From contig DATIXG010000124.1 in NCBI GenBank assembly GCA_035518815.1, positions 1 through 28,306 on the forward strand: DNA of 28,306 nt. Direction: 5' to 3'. Below are positions 22,739 through 28,306 of the stretch, piece by piece. The DNA comes from AG25 sp035518815. Its GTDB lineage: Bacteria > Gemmatimonadota > Gemmatimonadetes > Gemmatimonadales > GWC2-71-9. A program made the translations under genes and the position numbers. Below the pieces are notes generated by a model that had not been told where the DNA came from, searched no databases, and saw only the letters and a program-made list of their open reading frames with translations. How positions within the stretch are numbered: position 1 is the stretch's first letter; every line of letters starts with the position of its first letter.

Positions 22739-24019
22739 ATGTTCGGACCCAAGACTCACTGCGTCGTGGTCGTCGGCGCCCAATGGGGCGACGAGGGCAA
22801 GGGCAAAATCGTCGACGTGCTCGCCGAGCGCGCCGACCTGGTCGTGCGCTACCAGGGTGGAGCGAACGCCGGGCACACCGTGCACACCGGGTCGGGTGAA
22901 TTCGTCCTGCACCAGATCCCGGCCGGCATCCTGCAGGGCGCCGTGTGCGTGGTGGGGAACGGGGTCGTGCTCGACCCCGAAACCCTGTTCACCGAGCTCG
23001 ACGCGCTGGCGTCCCGGGGCGTGCGCACGGAGAACAAGCTGTTCGTCTCGGAGCGCGCGCACCTGACCATGCCCTATCACATGCTGCTCGACCGCGCCCG
23101 GGAGAAGCGCGAGCGGATCGGCACAACCGGCCGCGGCATCGGTCCGGCGTACGAGGACAAGTTTGGGCGCCGCGGTATCCGGGTCGGCGATCTGCGCCAC
23201 CTGCCGCACGCCCGCGAGCTCGTGTGCGCGCGGGTCGAGGGGGCGAACGAGTTTCTGGGCCTGCTGGGCGCCGAGGAGCGGGCCGACCCGGCGGAGCACG
23301 TCCGCCTGCTCGAGCGGCTGGCCCCGCGCCTCCTGCCGATCGCGGTGGACGCCGGGCGCGTGGTGTATGAGGCGCTCGAGCGCGGCGAGTCCGTGCTCCT
23401 CGAGGGCGCCCAGGGTGCGCTCCTGGACGTGGATCACGGCACCTATCCTTATGTGACGTCGTCCAATACGACGGCGGGCGGCGCGGCGGTGGGAGCCGGC
23501 ATCGGGCCGACGGCCATCGACGCGGTGCTGGGCGTCGTGAAGGCCTACACGACGCGCGTCGGGAATGGGCCGTTGCCCACGGAAGCCGAGCCCGCGGTTG
23601 GCAACCGGCTGCGCGAGATCGGTGATGAGTTCGGCGCCACCACGGGCCGGCCGCGCCGCTGCGGCTGGTTCGATGCCGTGGTCGTGCGGTACGCCGTGCG
23701 CGTGAACGGGCTCACGGGCCTCGCCGTGACCAAGCTCGATGTGCTCGACTCGTTCGCCGAGATTCCCGTGTGCGTCGGCTATCGCCTCGAGGGGGAAGAG
23801 ATCGACAGCATGCCGTCCGAGGTTGAGCGCCTGGCGCGCGTGGAACCCGTGTATGAGACCCTTCCGGGATGGCAGCAGACGCTGTGCGGCGTGCGGCGTC
23901 TGGCCGACCTCCCCCCCGCCGCGCGGGCCTATCTCGATCGCCTGCAGGACCTGGCCCGCGCGCCGATCCGCTACGTGAGCGTCGGCACGCACCGGGACCA
24001 GATCATCGAAGTCGCGTGA
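22739..24019 (+). CDS. purA: Adenylosuccinate synthetase
   Basis: This 426-residue enzyme makes adenylosuccinate from IMP, aspartate and GTP, the first committed step to AMP. The N-terminal GAQWGDEGKGK (residues 13-23) holds the catalytic aspartate D18, and the catalytic histidine is H46 in GANAGHTVH. IGTTGRGIGPAYEDK and the C-terminal GVRRLADLP are typical. The ATG has a GGGAG ribosome-binding site. The final bases overlap the GTG of the next gene. Confidence 0.97.
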   Translation: MFGPKTHCVVVVGAQWGDEGKGKIVDVLAERADLVVRYQGGANAGHTVHTGSGEFVLHQIPAGILQGAVCVVGNGVVLDPETLFTELDALASRGVRTENKLFVSERAHLTMPYHMLLDRAREKRERIGTTGRGIGPAYEDKFGRRGIRVGDLRHLPHARELVCARVEGANEFLGLLGAEERADPAEHVRLLERLAPRLLPIAVDAGRVVYEALERGESVLLEGAQGALLDVDHGTYPYVTSSNTTAGGAAVGAGIGPTAIDAVLGVVKAYTTRVGNGPLPTEAEPAVGNRLREIGDEFGATTGRPRRCGWFDAVVVRYAVRVNGLTGLAVTKLDVLDSFAEIPVCVGYRLEGEEIDSMPSEVERLARVEPVYETLPGWQQTLCGVRRLADLPPAARAYLDRLQDLARAPIRYVSVGTHRDQIIEVA

Positions 24020-25029
24020 CGCCCGAGCCGCTCGATATCGCGGTGATCGGCGCGGGACCGTGCGGCCTCGCGGTGGGCGTCGCCGCGAAACGCGCAGGGC
24101 TCCGCGCCACGGTGTTCGACAAGGGGCCGATCGTTTCGAGCCTCACGCGCTACCCGCTCTATATGACGTTCTTTTCGACGGCCGAGAAGCTCGAAATCGG
24201 CGGCATTCCCTTCGTCTCGAGCAGCGACAAGCCGACGCGGCGCGAAGCGCTGACGTACTACCGCAAGATCGCCGAGTACTTCGACCTGGACGTGCGGCAG
24301 CGGCACGAGGTCGTGGAGGTGGCGCGGGCGCGCGACGGGTTCACGCTGCGGGTGCGCCACGCCGCGTGCCCTGACGGCGAGATGGTCGCCGCCCGCAACG
24401 TGGTGTACGCCACCGGTTACTTCGATTCTCCCAACCTGCTCGGCGTACCGGGGGAAGACCTGCCCCACGTGTCGCATTTCTTCACCGAGCCGCATCAATA
24501 TTGGCGGCAGCGGGTCGTGGTCGTGGGCGGCGGGAACAGCGCGGTCGAGGCCGCGCTCGAGGTGCAGCGGATCGGCGCGCAGGTGACCGTCGTCCATTTC
24601 CTGGACCAGTTCGACCCGCGCGTGAAACCGTGGGTGCTGCCGGAAGCCGTGAACCGGGTGAAGGACGGGAGCATCGGCGTGCGGTGGCGGAGCCGCGTGA
24701 AGGAGATCACGCCGACGAGCGTCATCATCGCCTCCGAGGCTGATGGCTCGACCGAGACGCTGCCCGCGGATTTCGTCCTGGCGCTGACGGGTTATCGGAC
24801 CAACCCGACGCTGCTGCGGATGATCGGGGTGGCGATCGACGCGAAGACGGGCGTGCCGCAGCACGATCCGCAGACGATGGAATCGAACGTGCCCGGGGTC
24901 TTCATCGCGGGTGTGATGGCCTCGGGATTCGACGCCAACCGCATCTTCATCGAGAACGGCCGGGCGCACGGCGACCTCATCTGCGCCTCCCTGAAAGAAA
25001 AACCCCCCAGAGTTGCCCCTGGGGGGTAA
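24016..25029 (+). CDS. bdr: YpdA-family FAD/NADPH oxidoreductase, putative bacillithiol disulfide reductase
   Basis: This 337-residue protein carries the YpdA/Bdr signature. The FAD motif IGAGPCGLAVG near the start has C16 in GPCG, the cysteine found in bacillithiol disulfide reductases. A second nucleotide motif VVVVGGGNSAVEAA spans about 167-180, and the C-terminal FAD segment VPGVFIAGVMASG follows. The start is the GTG overlapping purA (GTGA). If the assignment is right, the cell uses bacillithiol or a related thiol. The last ten codons coincide with the intrinsic terminator of a minus-strand RNA. Confidence 0.88.
   Translation: MTPEPLDIAVIGAGPCGLAVGVAAKRAGLRATVFDKGPIVSSLTRYPLYMTFFSTAEKLEIGGIPFVSSSDKPTRREALTYYRKIAEYFDLDVRQRHEVVEVARARDGFTLRVRHAACPDGEMVAARNVVYATGYFDSPNLLGVPGEDLPHVSHFFTEPHQYWRQRVVVVGGGNSAVEAALEVQRIGAQVTVVHFLDQFDPRVKPWVLPEAVNRVKDGSIGVRWRSRVKEITPTSVIIASEADGSTETLPADFVLALTGYRTNPTLLRMIGVAIDAKTGVPQHDPQTMESNVPGVFIAGVMASGFDANRIFIENGRAHGDLICASLKEKPPRVAPGG
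24994..25027 (-). terminator. Intrinsic terminator of the minus-strand RNA, inside the bdr 3' end
   Basis: On the minus strand ACCCCCCAG and CTGGGGGGT make a perfect 9-bp stem around GGGCAACT, followed by TTTTCTTT (a continuous T-rich tail from 25002). On the plus strand the same hairpin is followed by AATCGCC, so its polarity is clearly minus. The bases also encode the last codons of bdr. Confidence 0.85.
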
Positions 25030-25110
25030 TCGCCTGCCCGACATCGTGCGCCCTAGAACCCGATGCGAGCGAGACGACTTGAAACCACTCGTCGGGGGCC
25101 CGAACAGGAA

Positions 25111-25145
25111 GCGGCCCCACACCTGGTGTCAGGTAAAGGGGCCGC
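25111..25145 (-). other. Strong nested hairpin downstream of the aptamer
   Basis: An outer 8-bp GC stem encloses a second 5-bp stem with loop ACAC on the minus strand. It starts 5 nt after the closing stem of the aptamer, where an expression platform would be. TTCCTGTT follows, which is weakly U-rich but not a proper terminator tract. It is also a perfect palindrome on the plus strand. Confidence 0.75.
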
Positions 25146-25150
25146 CGCCG

Positions 25151-25240
25151 ACTCTTCTGGCAGCTGGGCTATCTCGGGTACCCTCCGAGATCCCTTTGCT
25201 TTGCGCCCCGCCGTCGCCGGCGGTTTGCCCTGAGCAGAGT
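25151..25240 (-). promoter_or_regulatory. Cyclic-di-GMP-I (GEMM-I) riboswitch aptamer
   Basis: Minus-strand hallmarks in order: closing stem ACTCTGCT (25240-25233); AGGGCAAACC (25231-25222); a 6-bp hairpin capped by the GNRA loop GCGA (25223-25208); GCGCAAAGC (25206-25198); a second hairpin ATCTCGG/CCGAGAT (25191-25171); the AGC...GCTGCC element; and the closing strand AGAAGAGT (25158-25151). These match the established consensus, including the GNRA loop that docks into the second arm. The G at the ligand-contacting position of AGGGC favours c-di-GMP over the A-bearing cGAMP-responsive variants. Confidence 0.85.
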
Positions 25241-25362
25241 GTCGCTGGCAGAGGGGTAGGCAAGAGCTGTGCCCGAACGCAACACACCACAAATCGGTAC
25301 TCTGGCTCACAGACCACTCAAGAACAGCCTTGCATCATGCGACTTTTCGTGCGTTTTGCCGC

Positions 25363-26445
25363 ATGAATTACACGATCCTCGTTGCTCCGGCGGCCTTCAA
25401 GGGTACGTTCGGACCCCGCCAGGTCGCCCAAGCTATCTCAGCAGGGGTTCGGCGCGCGGTGCCCGATGCCACCGTCCTGCAGTGCCCCATCTCCGATGGC
25501 GGCGACGGCCTGCTCGACGCCGTGCTCCCGGCGGAGGCCCTGCGCGAACGGGTGGAGGTGACTGGCCCGCTCGGCCTGCCCGTGCCTGGAGTGCTGGGCT
25601 GGCTCGATGGCGACTCAGCGATCTTCGAGAGCGCGACGGCCTGCGGCATCGCCCTGCTCAAACCGCCCGAGCGTGACCCACTTCGCACCACGACCAGAGG
25701 GGTGGGCGAGCTGATCTGGGAAGCGGTGGACCGGGGCGCGAGAACGGTCGTCGTCGGGCTGGGGGGATCGGCGACGGTCGACGGCGGGGGTGGCGCCGCC
25801 CGCGGGGTCGGCTGGACGCTGCGGGACCGTGCGGGCGCGACGCTGCCAGAGGGGGGTGGCGCGCTCGCGGAACTGGGGAGTCTCGAGGGCGGGTGGGGCC
25901 TCGACGCGCGGATCGTCGCGCTGACCGACGTCACGACGCCGCTCACGGGCCCGAAAGGGGCCGCGCCGGTGTTCGCGCCCCAGAAGGGCGCGTCGCCGGC
26001 GGCGGTCGAGCGGCTGGCAGCCGGGCTCGATGTCCTGGCGGCGGCGTTCGCCCAGCACGGGCGTCCCGAGCTTGCCTCGCTGCCGGGCGGCGGAGCGGCC
26101 GGCGGTCTCGGCGCCGGCCTCGCGTTCTTTGCGGGCGCCGAGCTCGTGCCCGGGGCCGACTGGGTGCTCGAACGGGTGGGTTTCGACGCGGCCCTCGCCA
26201 CGGCCGATCTGGTGATCACGGGCGAAGGGTCCTTCGACCGGACTTCGTTTGTGGGCAAGGCGTCCGGCGAGGTGCTGCGGCGGGCGCAGACGACCCGGAA
26301 GAAGGTGGCGGTGGTGGCCGGCTCCGCAGGCGATCTGGTCGGTGTGCACGTGGCGAGCGGGGAAGGGCACACCCTGGATGCCGCGGGCATCGCGGCACTC
26401 GCGGAGCGGGCCACGCGCGACGTGCTCGGGTTGCCCACTGCCTAG
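25363..26445 (+). CDS. glxK: Glycerate 2-kinase (GlxK/GarK family)
   Basis: This 360-residue enzyme phosphorylates D-glycerate, feeding 2-phosphoglycerate to glycolysis. Family blocks are ILVAPAAFKGTFGPRQVAQA, CPISDGGDGLLDAV, VVVGLGGSATVDGGGGAA (129-146) and the C-terminal VITGEGSFDRTSFVGKASGE. The ATG at 25363 gives the usual start; an in-frame upstream ATG at 25330 adds 11 atypical residues. No clear ribosome-binding site is seen. The 2-hydroxyacid dehydrogenase upstream could supply glycerate, but they are not one operon. Confidence 0.93.
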   Translation: MNYTILVAPAAFKGTFGPRQVAQAISAGVRRAVPDATVLQCPISDGGDGLLDAVLPAEALRERVEVTGPLGLPVPGVLGWLDGDSAIFESATACGIALLKPPERDPLRTTTRGVGELIWEAVDRGARTVVVGLGGSATVDGGGGAARGVGWTLRDRAGATLPEGGGALAELGSLEGGWGLDARIVALTDVTTPLTGPKGAAPVFAPQKGASPAAVERLAAGLDVLAAAFAQHGRPELASLPGGGAAGGLGAGLAFFAGAELVPGADWVLERVGFDAALATADLVITGEGSFDRTSFVGKASGEVLRRAQTTRKKVAVVAGSAGDLVGVHVASGEGHTLDAAGIAALAERATRDVLGLPTA

Positions 26446-26460
26446 TCGGACCTCTATCTT
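26431..26460 (+). promoter_or_regulatory. Probable glyS promoter giving a leaderless or near-leaderless mRNA
   Basis: TTGCCC at 26431-26436 and TATCTT at 26455-26460 are separated by 18 bp and lie in the end of the glycerate kinase gene and the short gap. Transcription would start near 26467, three bases before the glyS ATG. No ribosome-binding site is present. Confidence 0.5.
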
Positions 26461-26469
26461 CCGCCCCTC

Positions 26470-27807
26470 ATGCCCCCGCCAAACAAGTTGATGGAGAAGC
26501 TCGTGTCGCTGGCCAAGCGGCGCGGCTTCGTTTTCCAATCATCGGAGATCTATGGCGGCCTCGGCTCGGTGTGGGACTACGGGCCGCTCGGCGTGGAGCT
26601 CAAGAAGAACATCAAGGAGCGCTGGTGGCGCTCGATGGTGCACGAGCGCGAGGACATCGAGGGCCTCGATGCGGCGATTCTCATGCTTTCCCGGGTGTGG
26701 GAGGCGTCGGGGCACGTCGCCGGCTTCACCGACCCGCTGATCGACTGCAAGCAATGCAAGAATCGCTTCCGCGCCGACGATCCGCGCATCAAGGGCACTC
26801 CGGGCGAGCCGGATGGCCAATGTCCCGTGTGCGGTACCAAGGGTATGCTCACCGCGCCGCGGATGTTCAACCTGATGTTCAAGACGTTCATGGGTCCCGT
26901 CGAAGAAGACGCGGCCGTCGTCTACCTGCGGCCCGAGACGGCGCAGGGGATCTACGTCAACTATCTCAACGTGCTCCAGTCCTCGCGCCAGCGGATTCCG
27001 TTCGGGATCGCGCAGATCGGCAAGGCGTTCCGGAACGAGATCACGCCCGGCAATTTCACGTTCCGCACACGTGAGTTCGAGCAGATGGAGATGCAGTTCT
27101 TCGTCAAGCCGGGCTCGGACGGCGAATGGTTCGAGTTCTGGAAGCAGGAGCGCATGAAGTGGCACGTCGGGCTGGGCCTGCGGCCGGAGAAGCTCCGGTT
27201 CCACCAGCACACGAAGCAGGAGCTGGCCCACTATGCCAAGGACGCCTACGACATCCAGTACGAGTTTCCCTTCGGCTGGAACGAGTTCGAGGGTATCCAC
27301 AACCGCACGGACTTCGACCTCTCGCGCCACCAGGAGTTCTCGGGGAAGAAGCTCGACTACCTCGATCCCGCGACGAACGAGCGGTTCCTGCCCTACATCG
27401 TGGAAACTTCGGCGGGCGCCGACCGAACGACCCTCGCGGTGCTGTGCGATGCCTATCACGAGGAGGACGTCGAGGGCGAGCAGCGCGTCGTGCTGCGCCT
27501 CGCGGCGCCGCTCGCGCCCATCAAGGCGGCGGTGTTTCCGCTCGTGAACAAGGACGGGATGCCCGAGATGGCGCGGCGGGTGTTCGACGTCGTGCGCGCC
27601 CGCCACAACGCCTTCTACGACGACTCGGGGTCCATTGGGCGCCGCTACCGGCGGCAGGACGAGGCCGGGACGCCTTTCGGCATCACGGTCGACGGCCAAT
27701 CGACCCAGGACGGCACGGTGACCGTCCGCGACCGGGACACGCTCCAGCAGGAGCGCATCGCCGCGGATCGTTTGGTCGCTTATCTCTCGGAGAAGCTCAC
27801 CGGCTGA
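26470..27807 (+). CDS. glyS: Glycyl-tRNA synthetase, dimeric (alpha2) type
   Basis: This 445-residue class II enzyme charges tRNA-Gly. The N-terminal region has KRRGFVFQSSEIYGGLGSVW and DYGPLGVELKKNI. Motif 2 is FRNEITPGNFTFRTREFEQM (187-206), and motif 3 includes SAGADRTTL (314-322). The C-terminal anticodon domain starts at about 350 (APIKAAVFPL). Two CxxC pairs, C93/C96 and C118/C121, suggest a zinc ribbon in the insertion before motif 2. This is the single-chain type, not the alpha2beta2 enzyme of E. coli. Confidence 0.97.
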   Translation: MPPPNKLMEKLVSLAKRRGFVFQSSEIYGGLGSVWDYGPLGVELKKNIKERWWRSMVHEREDIEGLDAAILMLSRVWEASGHVAGFTDPLIDCKQCKNRFRADDPRIKGTPGEPDGQCPVCGTKGMLTAPRMFNLMFKTFMGPVEEDAAVVYLRPETAQGIYVNYLNVLQSSRQRIPFGIAQIGKAFRNEITPGNFTFRTREFEQMEMQFFVKPGSDGEWFEFWKQERMKWHVGLGLRPEKLRFHQHTKQELAHYAKDAYDIQYEFPFGWNEFEGIHNRTDFDLSRHQEFSGKKLDYLDPATNERFLPYIVETSAGADRTTLAVLCDAYHEEDVEGEQRVVLRLAAPLAPIKAAVFPLVNKDGMPEMARRVFDVVRARHNAFYDDSGSIGRRYRRQDEAGTPFGITVDGQSTQDGTVTVRDRDTLQQERIAADRLVAYLSEKLTG

Positions 27808-27828
27808 GCGTTTTCCCGCAGGCGGGCC

Positions 27829-28306
27829 ATGCGATTCGACGATTTTCGAACCCTGATCGACCGCCTCGCCCGGGAAGTCCCCGCAGAATTCCGCGCTGGC
27901 GTCGTCGCCATCGAGGTCAGTCCCAAAGCCGTGCCCGATCCCGTCCGGGGCGACGTCTACACGCTGGGCGAGTGCATTCCGCTCGAGTGGAGCGGCGACG
28001 GGGCGAACCTCCAGTCGCGCATCGTCCTGTACCATGGGTCCTTCGCCGCCCTGGCGCGCGGCGACACAGGCGGGTTCGACTGGCGGGAAGAAGCCTGGGA
28101 GACCCTCTCGCACGAGCTGCGGCACCACCTGGAGTGGCGGGCCAACGTTGGGGCGCTGGAGGCGTACGATTGGGCGGCCCAGGAGAACTTCGCGCGGGCG
28201 GCCGGTGACGGGTTCGATCCCGCGTTCTATCGCTCCGGGGAGCGGCTGGCTGAACACGTGTACAAGGTGGACGACGACGTCTTCATTGAGGGGGACGGGG
28301 GACAGG
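27829..28306 (+). CDS. Putative zinc metallopeptidase, N-terminal part (runs off the window)
   Basis: This open frame starts at an ATG 21 bp after the glyS stop and is still open at the right edge (159 codons seen). It contains TLSHELRHHLEWRAN at about 92-106, an HExxH zinc motif (H95, E96, H99) with an extra His at 100. An upstream strand-rich region reads IVLYHGSFAAL. The pattern resembles the small 'metallopeptidase family' proteins with SHEL-type motifs. There is no signal peptide, so it is probably cytosolic. A third ligand is not obvious; E142 in RLAEH is a candidate. Substrate is unknown. Confidence 0.75.
   Translation, partial: MRFDDFRTLIDRLAREVPAEFRAGVVAIEVSPKAVPDPVRGDVYTLGECIPLEWSGDGANLQSRIVLYHGSFAALARGDTGGFDWREEAWETLSHELRHHLEWRANVGALEAYDWAAQENFARAAGDGFDPAFYRSGERLAEHVYKVDDDVFIEGDGGQ

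Larger units (their letters stand above)
24994..25286 (-). ncRNA. Orphan structured RNA with a 5' cyclic-di-GMP-I aptamer
   Basis: Reading the minus strand from about 25286 (weak promoter, so the 5' end is approximate) to 24994, the RNA contains in order: a c-di-GMP-I aptamer at 25240-25151; a strong hairpin at 25145-25111 (GCGGCCCC with GGGGCCGC, and a nested ACCTG/CAGGT); smaller stems at 25093-25073 (GACGA/TCGTC) and 25065-25042 (CATCG/CGATG); and an intrinsic terminator at 25027-24994. Estimated length is 250-290 nt. No minus-strand ORF with a plausible start or composition lies between aptamer and terminator. A weak -35/-10 pair, TTGAGT at 25321-25316 and TACCGA at 25299-25294, has a 16-bp spacer. 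Expression has not been shown. Confidence 0.6.

Noticed and set aside
23971..25122. Long minus-strand open frame beginning just downstream of the aptamer, which might be its target gene
   Set aside because: It is a full antisense shadow of bdr with His/Arg/Asp-rich composition typical of antisense frames in GC-rich genes, has no family motif, and the strong minus-strand terminator at 24994-25027 would stop the transcript about 95 bases into it.
25254..25282. TTGCGT (25282-25277) with TACCCC as the promoter of the minus-strand RNA
   Set aside because: The -10 box lacks the final T and the match is weak. It cannot be preferred over the slightly better TTGAGT/TACCGA pair, so the true start is left open.
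24994..25290. RNase P RNA, tmRNA or SRP RNA as the identity of the structured gap
   Set aside because: None of their invariant segments was found on either strand (no GAGGAAAGTCC and ACAGAA pair, no tRNA-like ends with a T-loop, no GGAA tetraloop SRP core). The c-di-GMP-I signatures fit much better.
25013..25366. Plus-strand open frame across the bdr-glycerate kinase gap
   Set aside because: It has no family similarity, Pro/Arg/Cys-rich composition and no ribosome-binding site, and it runs antisense through the aptamer and hairpins.
27811..27828. Possible terminator after glyS (TTTT then CCCG/CGGG)
   Set aside because: The stem is only 4 bp and the T-run lies before rather than after it.
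1..28306. CRISPR arrays, tRNA genes, insertion sequences, phage genes or a defence island
   Set aside because: No spaced direct repeats, tRNA-like sequence, transposase motif or terminal inverted repeats were seen. Every sizeable plus-strand region is accounted for by housekeeping or metabolic genes.

Overview
The window is a 28.3 kb piece of a very GC-rich, gene-dense bacterial chromosome. It carries the S10/spc ribosomal protein cluster followed by housekeeping and small accessory genes. Several features point to a Gemmatimonadota-like soil bacterium: many GTG starts, one-to-eight-base gene overlaps, start codons a few bases after TAnnnT-type -10 boxes, zinc-type uS14, a TrpB2-type tryptophan synthase beta chain, a YpdA/Bdr-like oxidoreductase and a dimeric-type glycyl-tRNA synthetase. 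The phylum is an inference from gene content and style, not from a marker search.

Positions 1-12535 form one co-directional block: the end of tuf, then rpsJ, rplC, rplD, rplW, rplB, rpsS, rplV, rpsC, rplP, rpmC, rpsQ, rplN, rplX, rplE, rpsZ (rpsN), rpsH, rplF, rplR, rpsE, rpmD, rplO, secY, adk and map. Order and spacing are canonical, but several proteins carry long low-complexity basic or glycine-rich tails (uL22, uL5, uS5, uL30, uL15). The cluster stops after map. The usual infA-rpmJ-rpsM-rpsK-rpsD-rpoA-rplQ segment is absent and is replaced by an alpha/beta hydrolase.

Positions 12.5-16.4 kb hold that hydrolase, a secreted Spy/CpxP-like small protein, an unrecognised cytosolic protein, trpB2 and a membrane-anchored endonuclease-like protein. 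A short minus-strand pair follows (cyclodeaminase-like protein and inositol-phosphatase-family protein, 16.4-17.75 kb). It is divergent from a plus-strand run of trpS, an MgtC-family membrane protein, a D-2-hydroxyacid dehydrogenase, a divergent PilT/GspE-type ATPase and a membrane-embedded M28-type peptidase. purA then has its own promoter and a leader with an intrinsic-terminator hairpin, and overlaps the bdr-like gene. A glycerate 2-kinase, glyS and the start of a zinc metallopeptidase finish the window.

The most interesting element is the 333-bp gap between bdr and the glycerate kinase gene. Its minus strand matches the cyclic-di-GMP-I (GEMM-I) riboswitch aptamer: the AGGGCAAACC and GCGCAAAGC signatures flank a GNRA-capped hairpin, inside a closing stem. 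The strand then continues through a strong hairpin and further stem-loops to a textbook intrinsic terminator that lies inside the 3' end of bdr. No credible minus-strand gene lies between aptamer and terminator. It therefore looks like an orphan, standalone second-messenger-binding RNA rather than an ordinary mRNA leader.
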